Origin: Hemerocallis citrina
Taxonomy: Eukaryota > Streptophyta > Magnoliopsida > Asparagales > Asphodelaceae
Assembly: GCA_017893485.1 (NCBI GenBank)
Contig: CM030364.1
Coordinates: forward strand, 45,374,754 to 45,438,753
Direction of reading: 5' to 3'
Length of the DNA stretch: 64,000 bases
Shown here: piece after piece, positions 36,662 to 47,600 of the stretch
Layout of the letters: the number at the start of each line of letters is the position of its first letter
Position numbering within the stretch: the stretch's first letter is position 1
Notes under the pieces: model-generated
What the model was told of the DNA's origin: nothing
Databases searched by the model: none
The model's input: only the letters and a program-made list of their open reading frames with translations
Program-made: the position numbers and the translations under genes

Positions 36662-37415
36662 GTTCGGCCAATATCTCTTTTCTTAACCCGTTCTTGGCGT
36701 TAACGTTTTAATACAATCTAACCCGATATCATAAATAACGGGTTAAGGAGATAGATATTGGCAGTACTTTGGTTCAATACTTCACATATAGGGGTTTTAG
36801 TTCGGCCAATATCTCTCTACTTAACCCGTTCTTGGCGTTAACGGTTTAATACAATCTAACCCGTTATCAGAAATAACGGGTTAAGGAGATAGATATTGGC
36901 AGTACTTTAGTTCAATACTTCACATATAGGGGCTTTAGTTCGGCCAATATCTCTCTACTTAACCCGTTCTTGGCGTTAACGGTTTAATACAATCTAACCC
37001 GTTATCAGAAATAACGGGTTAAGGAGATAGATATTGACAGTACTTTAGTTCAATACTTCACATATAGGGGTTTTAGTTCGGCCAATATCTCTCTACTTAA
37101 CCCGTTCTTGGCGTTAACGGTTTAATACAATCTAACCCGTTATCAGAAATAACGGACTAAGGAGATAGATATTGGCAGTACTTTGGTTCAATACTTCACA
37201 TATAGGGGTTTTAGCTCGGCCAATATCTCTCTACTTAATCCGTTGTTGACGTTAACGGTTTATTTAACCTAACCCGTTATCAGCAATAACGGGTTAAAGA
37301 GATAGATATTCGCAGTACTTTGGTTCCAACACTTTCACATATAGTGGCTGAAGCTCGGCCAATATCTCTCCACTTAGCCCGTTATTGGGAATAACGGGTT
37401 AGGTTAAGAATTCCT
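36662..37415. repeat. Six tandem ~138 bp foldback units
   Basis: Each unit runs GGCCAATATCTCTCTACTTA, then ACCCGTT, a short loop, AACGG, a second hairpin TCTAACCCGTTATC...ATAACGGGTTAAGG, and ends GATAGATATTGGC. The outer arms pair with each other, so one unit can fold as a ~95-base hairpin enclosing two smaller ones. Units begin near 36662, 36801, 36940, 37076, 37214 and 37352; the last two are more diverged. Single modules of the same design occur at 41430-41885. Confidence 0.88.
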
Positions 37416-37736
37416 TACATTGCTTTCAACTTCGTGCTATCTTCTTGCCCTGATACATATACATATTTGTGCATTCTCCGCTTAAAAATATTATCAGATT
37501 AACTTTAACGGGTGTTGGACATATTTTCGTTTGTTGATACATATACAAGATATTGCATTCACAACAAGCCATTTGCAAAACAAAATTTATTCATATAAAG
37601 GAATATTACAAACTGGCACTAACATAATGTTTGAAGAAACAGAAAATTGACACGCGATATTAATTTAGTACACAAGTGCATGCTCGCTTTCTTCTCGGAA
37701 GTGGAAGGAAGGACTGTTGACTCTGCCTTTTTTTGA

Positions 37737-38064
37737 TTGCATAAGTAGCCAGTTATACCCCCTGCATACAGTTTCGTTCTCTACTGTTATACAGAATGTA
37801 AAAATCCTCGGCTTCCTTCGAAACTTAGTAGTAGTGGGTGTAACCGTATATTAAAGGTACTTAACGACTTCTTGACACGCACTCCTCATATTCGTACCAT
37901 TTGTGGTACGATTGTGAGGTGTGCATGCCAAGAAGTCGAAAAGTACCATGAATACACCGTGACACCCACCACTACTCCGTCCGACGAAAGCCGAGAATTT
38001 CTACATTCTGTGTAACAATAGAGAACGAATGTGTATGAAAGGCGTACAGTTGCTACATATGCAA
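37737..38064. repeat. ~330 bp foldback, copy 1
   Basis: Two ~155-base arms pair around a centre CGTACCATTTGTGGTACG near 37893-37910. By eye the arms agree at roughly three quarters of positions, with shared blocks such as GTTCTCTA.TGTTA.ACAGAATGTA and GACTTCTTG. No frame of interest. Such a hairpin could be transcribed into a stem that feeds small-RNA production. Sequence at 37416-37736 to its left shows nothing else recognisable. Confidence 0.8.
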
Positions 38065-38258
38065 ACACACCTGTTCTTGCTAAAAAAATAGAAGATTAAG
38101 GAAAACACTGTGGGAAAAAAGGGCAGAGCTAGCGGCCCTCCCTACCGCTTGAGAGAAACCGAGCATGCACTTGTACACTGAAACAAGTCTCTCTTCTCCT
38201 ACAACTCCATACACAAGAACAATTGTAGGCGACCATCCTTGAACTCAAGAGGTCTTGA

Positions 38259-38584
38259 ATGCATAAATAGCCAGTTGCACCCCCTGCATACAAGACCCGT
38301 TCTCTACTGTTATACAGAATGTAAGAATCCTCTGCTTCGTCGGCCGGAGTAGTAGTGGGTGTAACCGTATATTAAAGGTACTTAACGACTTCTTGACACG
38401 CACTCCTCATATTCGTACTATTTGTGGTACGATTGTGAGGTGTGCATGCCAAGAAGTCGAAAAGTACCATGAATACACCGTGATACCCACCACTACTTCG
38501 TCCGACGAAAGCAGAGAATTCTTACATTCTGTGTAACAATAGAGAACGAATGTGTATGAAAGGCGTACAAATGCTACTTATGCT
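38259..38584. repeat. ~330 bp foldback, copy 2
   Basis: A second copy of the hairpin at 37737-38064, offset by ~521 bases, with the centre CGTACTATTTGTGGTACG near 38414. Both arms are retained. The intervening 38065-38258 and the following sequence (AGCTAAAAAAAATAGAAGA, ACACTGTGG) are also duplicated, so the whole ~520-base segment was copied in tandem. Confidence 0.8.
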
Positions 38585-39199
38585 AACACATATAAAAGCT
38601 AAAAAAAATAGAAGACTAATAGAAACACTGTGGAAAAATGGGTTGAGCCGGCAGCCCTTCTCTAATCTTGCCATTCTTCATACACAAGCACAATTGTAGG
38701 GGTCTTGAAGAGAAGAAGAGAACATTGATTACACCTCAATTTTCTTCTACAACTTCAGCTTTGTCTTCCCTATTGGGAAGAAAAGAGGGGTCTTGAAGAG
38801 AAGAGGAGAACATTAATTACACCTGGTTTCAAACAGGTAGAAGAGAAGAGGAGACCACTTATGAAGAATGAGGAGACTCCATTTGAGTTCTCCTGAAGAG
38901 AAGGAGAGGAGACTCCTTCTTGAAGTGAAGAAGATCAAAGGTCCCTCATATAGGCTAGAAAATTCAGTGGGGAGCATGATAGGACCAAAGAATGTAGAAA
39001 GGGCTGTTTCTAAATAGAGAAGGGATAAGCACAAAACGGAATGGACAAGGATGGATTAAACATAAAGAAAAGTTCACAAGATGAAATTAGCAGTTAGTCA
39101 ACCATGTTATGAGCCAATTTTCGGAAAGGAGCAGCAAGGAAAACAATTGTCCCCACCAAATTGATACACATCTCAACTTGTACAGTGTCTGTAAAATTC
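38585..39199. other. Purine-rich stretch, no gene
   Basis: Direct repeats of TCTTGAAGAGAAGAGGAGAACATTAATTACACCT (interrupted in places) fill 38700-38935. The minus-strand frame here is a by-product of the purine bias. Nothing else is visible. Confidence 0.4.
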
Positions 39200-39277
39200 A
39201 TAACACTTAACCCGTTCTTGGCGACAACGGGTTAAGTGTACTTAACCCGTTGTCGCCAAGAACGGGTTAAGTGTTAT
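39200..39277. repeat. Near-perfect 78 bp palindrome
   Basis: Arms 39200-39237 and 39240-39277 are exact reverse complements of 38 bases with a two-base spacer. Each arm itself contains the hairpin motif TTAACCCGTT...AACGGGTTAA. Two weaker versions follow at 39300-39365. Perfect palindromes of this size extrude easily and are usually unstable, so conservation of the arms suggests recent origin or constraint. Confidence 0.92.
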
Positions 39278-39795
39278 TGGTTTCTGCCAGAGTACTTTAA
39301 CTTAACACGTTAATGATGATAACAGGTTAGGTACTTGTACCCGTCATCGCCAGTAACAGGTTAGGTGTAGCTAAATCATTTATACTCATAATTTTTAAAT
39401 CGCATGTAAAAAAAATGTTACCAATGTGGAGGTAATAGGTAATAAGTTAATATTTGTAATAGGTATAGGTAATCATTTATGATAAACTACAAATATTAAA
39501 TACGTTAATATTTGTAGCTTGGAGGTAATAGGTAATAAGTTACCAATGTGGAGTTTATAGATATTTAAGTTCTATCATTAATCACATACGCCTCTCCACT
39601 CTTTACGTACATTTCCTTCTGAACTCTACAAAATAGACAGTCATATGTATGTGGTTTGTTTTTTTATATTTTTTTTTAATTTCTTGGCTAGCCACGTAAC
39701 TAACCAATATAAAATTGATCACATCAAACGGATATTAAAATTAACACAAATTTATTTGTATTTTGGTTCATAAAAAACAATATAAAAAATATTGT
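39278..39795. other. AT-rich stretch with short GGTAATA repeats
   Basis: Repeats of GGAGGTAATAGGTAATAAGTTA near 39428 and 39523 and of ATATTTGTA. No gene or RNA recognised. Confidence 0.4.
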
Positions 39796-39857
39796 AGGTT
39801 AGGGTTAGGGTTAGTCTAGGGTTAGTAGGGTTACAGTTAGGGTTAGGGTTAGGGTTG
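39796..39857 (+). repeat. TTAGGG-type telomere-like tract
   Basis: Nearly continuous GGGTTA repeats with a few interruptions (TAGTCTAGGGTTAGTAGGG). The six-base TTAGGG form is seen, not the seven-base TTTAGGG usual in plants. An opposed tract lies at 41148-41214. Confidence 0.85.
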
Positions 39858-40058
39858 GAGTATCCACTTCTTTTCTCTTCGTAGCAGACACTTTAATAAT
39901 ACGAAAAACCTAAAGTGCATATACAAAAGTAGATCGCCACATGTAACCTATATATTGGCTACATCCACCTGTATATCCCCAAATGTAGAGTCTCCACTCA
40001 TTTGGCTTTTAATAGTGTCTGCTTTGAGATTGAGTTCTACTTGTTTAGCTTGTTGTGG

Positions 40059-40740
40059 GGGAAAAACCACATGTAGATCCCACATGTACCCTATATGAGG
40101 GAAAAACCACATGTAGATCCCACATGTACCCTATACAGGGGACAAAACCACATGTAGATTCCACATGTAGTCTTTATGGGGGAAAAACCAAATGTAGATC
40201 CCCACATGTAGTCTATGTATGGGAAAAACCATATGTAGATTCCCGAACGTGTGTACATAAGGAATGCACTTATTGTGAAAGGACTGATAAGAATCATTTT
40301 AGGCTGTCTTGCTGGCCCTCATTCTAATTTGCGGTGCTGAGATCCCTAATGGAAAGGCCTAACCAGATGCGTCACGTGATCCGCATCTCGTCATCAGATG
40401 AGATTAATTGGCTATCAAGAACTGGATCTGTACATGGGATCCGAATTTCCAAAGTTTTAAATAGTGTCTGCGATAATAGTAGGCGGGTGCTGAGTTATGC
40501 TTGTTTAGCTTGGTGCTTTTTCCCACTTAGGTGTATGTTCAAATTTTTCTGGGTTGTGGTGGTCACTTGGCTTAGATGACAACACCACTTCTTGTGTGAA
40601 GACCACATGTAGATTCCCACATGTAGTCTATATGGGGAAAAACCACATGTAGAATCTCACATGTAGCTTATACAGGCAAAAAACCATATGTAGATCCCAC
40701 ATGTAGCCCATATGGGAGAAAAACCACATGTAGATCCCCA
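40059..40740. repeat. ~40 bp tandem repeats around CCACATGTAGAT
   Basis: Five copies of GGGGGAAAAACCACATGTAG plus ATCCCACATGTA-like sequence at 40059-40240, and four more at 40600-40740, with a non-repeated segment between. Each contains CACATG/CATGTG palindromes. The repeats read open in both directions over ~70-90 codons (40055-40327 plus, 40297-40091 minus), but the translation is pure repeat. Confidence 0.85.
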
Positions 40741-41147
40741 CATCCACGTACAGAAAGACCAATAACGGGTTCGGAACAACTGTAATGATGAGGGTATTCC
40801 TAATGGAAAAGCCCCTCTGTGTTATTAGTGCGCAGTGCCACCAGATCTAATATGGATGGCTAACAAAAACTGGATCGGATCACATTTGTCAGCACGAGTT
40901 CACATGTAGTAGTACAATAAAGACATGTGGGAGTAGATATATTTGATTGACTGATGGATCGATGGATTCATTAGTGTGGGAATTTAGAATGGCCTGTTAA
41001 TGTACTACAAGTTAACGACTCGTGCCACAAATTAAGATACTTGCCATGTTTAACATGTGGTTCCACATGTTGCGAAGTCAAATATAGATGTGGGGATCCA
41101 CAAATATGAACCGAATTAACAAAAACAAAACACATGCACTCAGCAAT

Positions 41148-41214
41148 AACCCTATCTTAACCTAACCCTAACCCTAACCCGACACTAACCCTACCTTAAC
41201 CTAACCTTAACCCT
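41148..41214 (-). repeat. CCCTAA telomere-like tract, opposed to 39796-39857
   Basis: AACCCTAACCCTAACCC and degenerate continuation (CCTACCTTAACCTAACCTTAACCC). It is the reverse strand of the TTAGGG-type tract 1.3 kb to the left, so the two face each other across the ACATGTAG repeats. Confidence 0.8.
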
Positions 41215-41429
41215 CGGTACCAAAAAACGACTTCATCAAATTTTTTTACCTTCACAAAACTTATTATGGTAACAAATTTAGAGTGGTTAGCTATGGGAGA
41301 ATAAATGGAAATTAATAAAAATAATAAACAATTTATGGGCATATTAATGTCACCTTACACAGTTCAGGAGACAGTTCTCGCAAAGAGTGAGGAGAAATTT
41401 TTAGAAAACCCAAAATTTATTCAACACCT

Positions 41430-41885
41430 TAAACTGTTATTCACGAGAACGGGTTAAGTAACCTTTACCCGTTATTCCCAAGAACGGGTTAAGTACTTCG
41501 ATTTTTGGCAGTATAATTTGAAAACTTGGATAGGGCCCTGGCAATAACACTCTACATAACCCGTTCTTGCAAAGGACGGGTTAAGTTAAGTTAATACGTT
41601 ACCATCAAGAACGGGTTAAGTACAGTGATATTGGCAGTACTTTGATCTGTAGGAATTAAATGTCTGCCAATATCGCTATACCTAAGCCGTTGTCGTGAAG
41701 AACGGGTTAAGGCAATATAACCCATTGTTAGAAGTGACGGGTTAAGTAGATCCATATTAGCAGAACTATACCAAGACTTGGTCTGTATGCTTCCAAACCA
41801 CTGTCAATATTTCTCTACCTTACCCGTCCTTCCTGATAACGGGTTAAGCTAATTAACCCGTTATCGTGAATAACGGGTTAAGAAT
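41430..41885. repeat. Four diverged foldback modules with AACGGGTTAAG
   Basis: Modules at ~41430-41495, 41525-41640, 41655-41765 and 41800-41895 have the design of the 138 bp array: CTGCCAATAT-like left arm, two ACCCGTT...AACGGGTT hairpins, and ATATTGGCAG-like right arm. They are single, diverged copies and not a neat array. The stretch 41896-42286 after them has no gene. Confidence 0.8.
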
Positions 41886-42286
41886 ATACATTTGTGCAGC
41901 AATTAAGTTCTTGTTTTGGGTGGTGTACATTTTTCCTGATACAGAAACGACTTCATCAAATGTTCTTCACAAATTCACAAATCAACGCGCAGCACAGTAA
42001 ATAATACAACAGCTATCTTCAGAAGAAAGTTGACGGCGTACAAATGTCCAATAACGACCAACCACTTAATTACTTTAAATAAATTTAATATTCAAAAATT
42101 TACATATCAGGTTACACATGGTCAAAAGACTATTAATTACAAATGAAGGCGTTCTCGACTTTGGCTTGCATACCACGCCCCAAAATTCACCTACAACAGT
42201 TTATCAACGTAGAAACAAACAATACGTTAGTTACTGCAGCAACAAAATCACCAACCAAAAGATACGCTATTACAGAGTTTTATAGA

Positions 42287-44521
42287 TTACCGTCTACGGC
42301 CATCCCGCTTGCGACCGCTTGGTGTGAATTGATTGGGAGGTTGCCGTGTCCTTTTAGGATTTCGCCGTGCGCCTTGTTTTTGGGGAGAATCACAATCATC
42401 CGACGACTGTTCCTCGTCAGTCCCTTCGGGATTTGGCTCTTCTCGTGCTTGTTGTCGCTCGCGGATTAGAATTCCCCTACTAACAGTTTGTTTTCGCCTC
42501 TTACTTATTGGCGGCACGTTGGCGCTCAAATAGGCCTCAACCTGTGGACCTTCACCCGCGTCCTCCAGAGTACGACGGCACGGGGCTAACATCTCCCGGA
42601 TTACCGTTTTGAAGCTGTCGGGTATCCTAGTCTTCAGGACGCGAGCAGCTGTTCGGAAAACCTCCCATGCGTTTTCAATCTACAGTTGGTGAAAAATTCC
42701 AATTTAAACATCATTCAAAATTAGTGTACATCAATTAAACACAGTACATGCGTACAAACTATATAAAATTTGACTGACCGCTTTTCGATGTGCCTCAGCC
42801 CTTGGTTGGTACATCGGCTGGGAGGAGGAATATGCTGGAGGTGGATCTACCTGGGTGGGGGGAATCGGAAGTTGCACCCCAGATGGTACGGCGGCCGTTG
42901 GAGAAACGAACAACCGGGTTATTCGCTTGTACCACATCATGTATGCCTGCTGGAGGGAGCCATCGTATGGAATCGCGACATACATCAAATTCGGTGTCAT
43001 TTGACGCCGCATGGTGTTCCAGTTGGCTACATGATAACGATGAAAATCAGCCCAATCGAAGTTGGGCATCCGTCCCGTTCCCCTGACCTCGTGTAACTTT
43101 TTATCATAAGACCTGACATCGGGAATCTTTTGTTGATATCCGAATTGGCGCAGGACCTTGTCAGGATACTGGAACTCCACAACCGAAAAGTTCACAAGAG
43201 GTGCAGCCGTCAACCAAAGGGATCTGTCTAGGCAGACTGGAGGAACGCGTTGCAACCTATCGGCCGAGTACGGTTCCCAGTTGACGAACTCGTCCCGCAG
43301 GTTGTCCAACTCATCTCTGTAGTAGGTCAGCGATTGGCGTGGGTTATCGACCCACGTGTGTCGGCCGGCCCAATATGCTCCTAAAGAAGGTAACAACTCT
43401 GCTGCCCCCGGGTCGGCTAAAAATTCCGGTGTAGGCTTAATAATACGGGGACGTCCGATGTGGATGCGTTCCCAACTCCATATCTGCATCAGCACCATGG
43501 GGCCACCCATCTGTACGCCACCTAAAGAACATGTGTACAAATTCCTGTATAGTAGCGCCAGTGCTGCACTCCCCCAACTTAAGCGACCCGCATACCGGAA
43601 ATCTTCCAACAACCGTAGGTACATCAGCGGCACGGTTGATCTGGATGAGTTCGGGAAGAGAAGTTCCCCTATCAAACTAAAAATGTATGCACGTGCATAG
43701 TATGTCAGGTCATCCTCACCCGACTCGGGGTTCAAATATTCCTCCTCGAACTGAAATTTTAACCAGGTGATGTAAAGTGATTTACCCTTGAAAGCGTCAT
43801 CCATCACCTCTTGCTCTGCTTTAAGTTTCGCAGCTTCTATATGTTCATTCAATACATCTTCATCAGAATCTGCGGGGGCATTTTTGCGGATATTTTTTTC
43901 GGCGGCCTCTTGCATTTGGAGAACTACCAACTGCAGGTCGATACCGAGTAAGTCCCGAACAACTTCAACTCGATCGAAGTCCATGTTCCCCGTCACGGCA
44001 AACCCATCGACTGGTAGTCCTGTTATCATTGCCACATCCTGTAGGGTCACAGTCATCTCACCCACAGGCAGGTGGAATGTGTGGGTCTCCGGCCTCCATC
44101 GCTCGACTAGAGCTGTAAGGAGTGGCCGATCTAGCTTCACAGAGTGAATGAATCTTGCTCCGTAGAAACCGGCATCTACCACATACGGCGTGATACGGTC
44201 ATTCCAAGGAAGAACTGTGTGCTTCCGGAAATTTAATTTTTTATCGGACCCATTCCACACGGCTTCCGATCGGTGTTTGGGTTGCAGGGTGAGTATGCTT
44301 GTGTCCACGGGTCCGGGTGATGTAACCGAGAACGACGGACCTGCCTCAGCCGATGTGGATTGACGGCCACCAACCTGCACGAATAAATATAACAAATGTT
44401 ATTGTTGAGATAATGTTACATGTTTGTATTTAAAACCTATAATAGTAATCGATCTTACCTCAGTAGTTGGTGCGCCACTAGTGTTACCGGACTCGATTCT
44501 CGGTTTCCTGGTTCTAGCCAT
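42287..44521 (-). CDS. Plant mobile domain (PMD) protein, three exons
   Basis: Spliced model: exon 1 44521-44459 (starts MARTRKPR), exon 2 44374-42779, exon 3 42679-42287, all in phase 0 with GT-AG introns (donors GTAAGA and GTCAGT; acceptors TCGTGCAG and AACTGTAG), giving ~683 residues. Exon 2 carries the PMD: ARFIHSVKLDRPLLTALVER, WRPETHTFHLPVGEMTVTLQ and MITGLPVDGFAVTG at ~94-150, then a long helical part with LSWGSAALALLYRNLY. Exon 3 gives an acidic patch (EGTDEEQSSDD) and a basic Arg/Lys tail. PMD occurs in plant transposons and in the domesticated MAIN/MAIL1 genes, which act in silencing and development. Its job here is unknown; regulation of the transposon or DNA binding are possibilities. 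No stop or frameshift is seen. Confidence 0.88.
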
Positions 44522-44609
44522 TTAGCTACCTGACAAAAAAATTAAAATATTGTTGATAAAGATGACAACAAAACAAACATACCGAGATTATACTGAAAAA
44601 TGCACGAAC

Positions 44610-47600
44610 GAAAACAAATAAATCTATAAAACTTTCGTAAATAGGTCGGATTCACGTAGGGCAAGCGACACCAACTTGTACAAGTGAGTTTCGACTCATG
44701 GTTTGCGAGATACGACCGTATACCGCTTTATTAGGTTTTTTTCCAACCTTCAACCGATACGCGGCCGTATGTCTCGGACCGTGAGTCGAAATTCACTTCT
44801 ACAACTTCGGGTCACTTCTCATAGGGAACACCTTACAACTCGCCAAGTTTCGTATTTTTTGGATATGGTTCGTATCACTTTCTAATCGGCCCGTTTTAAA
44901 AAAATTCTAAGTCAAAAACTTCTCACTTGAGGAATTGACGCAATACCGCGCAAACGGCATCCGAAAATTTTAAAACTTTCTGTCTAGGTGGAATTCATGT
45001 AGGGCAAGCCACCCGAACTTGTAGAAGCGAGTTTCGAGTCACGGTTCGCGAGATACGGCCGTCTACCGCTTTACTTGGTTTTTTCCCAACCATAAGCGAT
45101 ACGCGACCGTATCTCACGAACCGTGAGTCAAAACTCAATTCTACAAGATGGTTTGGCTTCTCGTGGGTGACACCAACCAAATCGCAAAGTTTCGTATTTT
45201 TTGGAGGTCGTTTGAAGGGTTTTCTAACCTACCCGCACTTACAAAATTCTAAGTCTAAAACTTCTCATTTGAGGAAGTTGAGAAAACTGCACAAACGGCA
45301 TCCAAAAATTTTAAAACTTTCCGAGTTGGTCGGATTCACGTAGGGCAAGCCACCCGAACTTGTAGAAGCGAGTTTCGAGTCACAGTTTGCGAGATACGGC
45401 CGTCTATCGCTTTACTAGGTTTTTTCCCAACCGTAAGCGATATGCGGCCGTATCTCACGAACCGTGAGTCGAAACTCACTTTTACAAGTTGGTTTGGCTT
45501 CTCGTAGGTGACACCAACCAAATAGCAAAGTTTCGTATTTTTTGGAGGCCGTTTGAAGGGTTTTCTAAGCTACCCGCACTTAGAAAATTCTAAGGCTAAA
45601 ACTTGTAATGCGAGAAAGTTGAGAAAACCACACAAACGGCATCCAAAAATTTTAAAACTTTCAGAGTTGGTCGGGTTCACGTAGGGCAAGCCACCCGAAC
45701 TTGTAGAAGCGAGTTTCGACTCACGGTTTGCGAGATACGATCGTATACCGCTTTATAATAGTTTTTTTCAACCGAAAGCGATACGCGACCGTATCTCTCG
45801 AACCGTGAGTCGAAACTCACCTCTACAAGTTCGTTTGGCTTCTCGTAGGTGACACCAACCAATTTACAAAGTTTCGTATTTTTTAGAGGCCGTTTGAAGG
45901 GTTTTCTAATCTACCCGCACTTAGAAAATTCTAAGTCTAAAACTTGTAGTGCAAGAAAGTTGAGAAAACCGCGCAAATGGCACCCGAAAATTATAAATCT
46001 TTCCGACTAGGTCGGATTCACGTAGGGCAAGCCACCCGAACTTGTAGAAGCGAGTTTCAACTCACGGTTCGGAAGATACGGCCGTGTACCGGCTTTAGTT
46101 TTTTTTTCCAACCAAAACCGATACGCGGCCGTATCTCTCCGACCGTGAGTCGAAATTCACTTCTACAACTTTGGGTCACTTCTCGTACGTGTCACCAACC
46201 AAATCGCAAAGTTTCGTATTTTTTGGAGGCCGTTTGGAGGGTTTTCTAATCTACCCGCACTTAAAAAATTCTAAGTCTAAAACTTATAATGCGAGGAAGT
46301 TGAGAAAACCGCACAAACGGCATCTGAAAATTTTAAAACTTTCATAGTTGGTCAGGTTCACGTAGGGCAAGCCACCCGAACTTGTAGAAGCGAGTTTCGA
46401 CTCACGGTTTGCGAGATACGACCATATACCGCTTTATAATAGTTTTTTCAACCGAAAGCGATACGCGACCGTATCTCTTGAACCGTGAGTCGAAACTCAC
46501 TTCTACAAGTTCGGGTGGCTTCTCCTTGGGGACACCAACCAGCCCGCAAAGTTTCGTATTTTTGGGAGGTCGTTCGAAGGGTTTTCTAATCTAATCTAAC
46601 CGCACTTACAAAATTCTAAGTCAAAAATTCACATGCAGGGAAGTTGAGAAAACTGCACAAACGGCATCCGAAAATTTTAAAATTTTCTGACTTGGTCGAA
46701 TTCACGTAGGGCAAGCCACCCGAACTTGTAGAAGCGAGTTTCGAGTCACGGTTTGCGATATATGGCCGTGCACCGCTATACTTGGTTTTTTCCAACCGAA
46801 AGCAATACGCGGCCGTAACTCTCGAACCGTAAGTCGAAACTCGCTTCTACAAGTGGGTTTGGCTTGTACTACGTGAGACGAACCTACTCGGAAAGTTTCG
46901 TATTTTTTTACGGTCGTTCGCAGGGTTTTCAACCATAACCGCACTGAAAAGTTTATAACTAATTTCGTATATACAATTCTAATTCTACTAGTTACTAATG
47001 CAAGCAACGTAATTCGGCAATTGAATATACTTAAGGTCAACCCGAATCTACATCCAAAATCTACTAACGCATTTAAATTTTTTCCCAATTTCTAAATAAA
47101 TTACTAAACACAAATTCAAAAAAAAATACAAATGTAGATTATTGGGTTAAAGAAATAGTGTATACCTTACGGAATAGGTCGAAATCAAGCCAAGCAATGG
47201 GTTTTGGAAGAGAACTAGGGTTCCGATTTCGTACCGAAGAGGGGAAGAGAATCTAGGGTTTCGATCGTCGGAGTTCGAGGGTTTCGATCTTCGGAGTTGG
47301 GAGAGAAGAGGGAGTTCGAGGGTTTCGACCGTCGGAGCTAGGGTTTTTTAGGGTTTTTTTCCGTCGTTTGGGTTTGGGTTCGTCGAAGAAAGAAGAAGAG
47401 AGCGGAAGAAGAAGACGAACTGTATGTCAACGAAAATGAAAAAAGATAGCCTTAACCCGTTCTTGGGAAGGACGGGTTAAGGCCATTTTTTTAATAAAAT
47501 TTTGCTTAACCCGTTCTTTCCAACGACGAGTTAAGGCAAGATTTTATTAAAAAAATCTGGATGATCGAGGTTCGCACGGGTCCGTGCGAACCGACCCGTT

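Noticed and set aside
39796..39857. True telomere end or chromosome fusion
   Set aside because: Tracts are ~60 bases, degenerate and inside a transposon with sequence continuing on both sides; too short for a fusion scar to be claimed.
40055..40327. 90-codon frame with regular GEKPHVD repeats
   Set aside because: Translation of the ~40 bp ACATGTAG repeat, open in both directions; no gene features.
42143..44147. Several plus-strand frames of 60-119 codons
   Set aside because: All are antisense shadows of the minus-strand PMD exons or their introns.
44995..45862. Repeated ~61-codon minus-strand frames (MVGVTHEKPNHLVE...)
   Set aside because: They recur with the 341 bp TIR unit and also at 31974-32159; they are satellite units that happen to be open, with no start or splice context.
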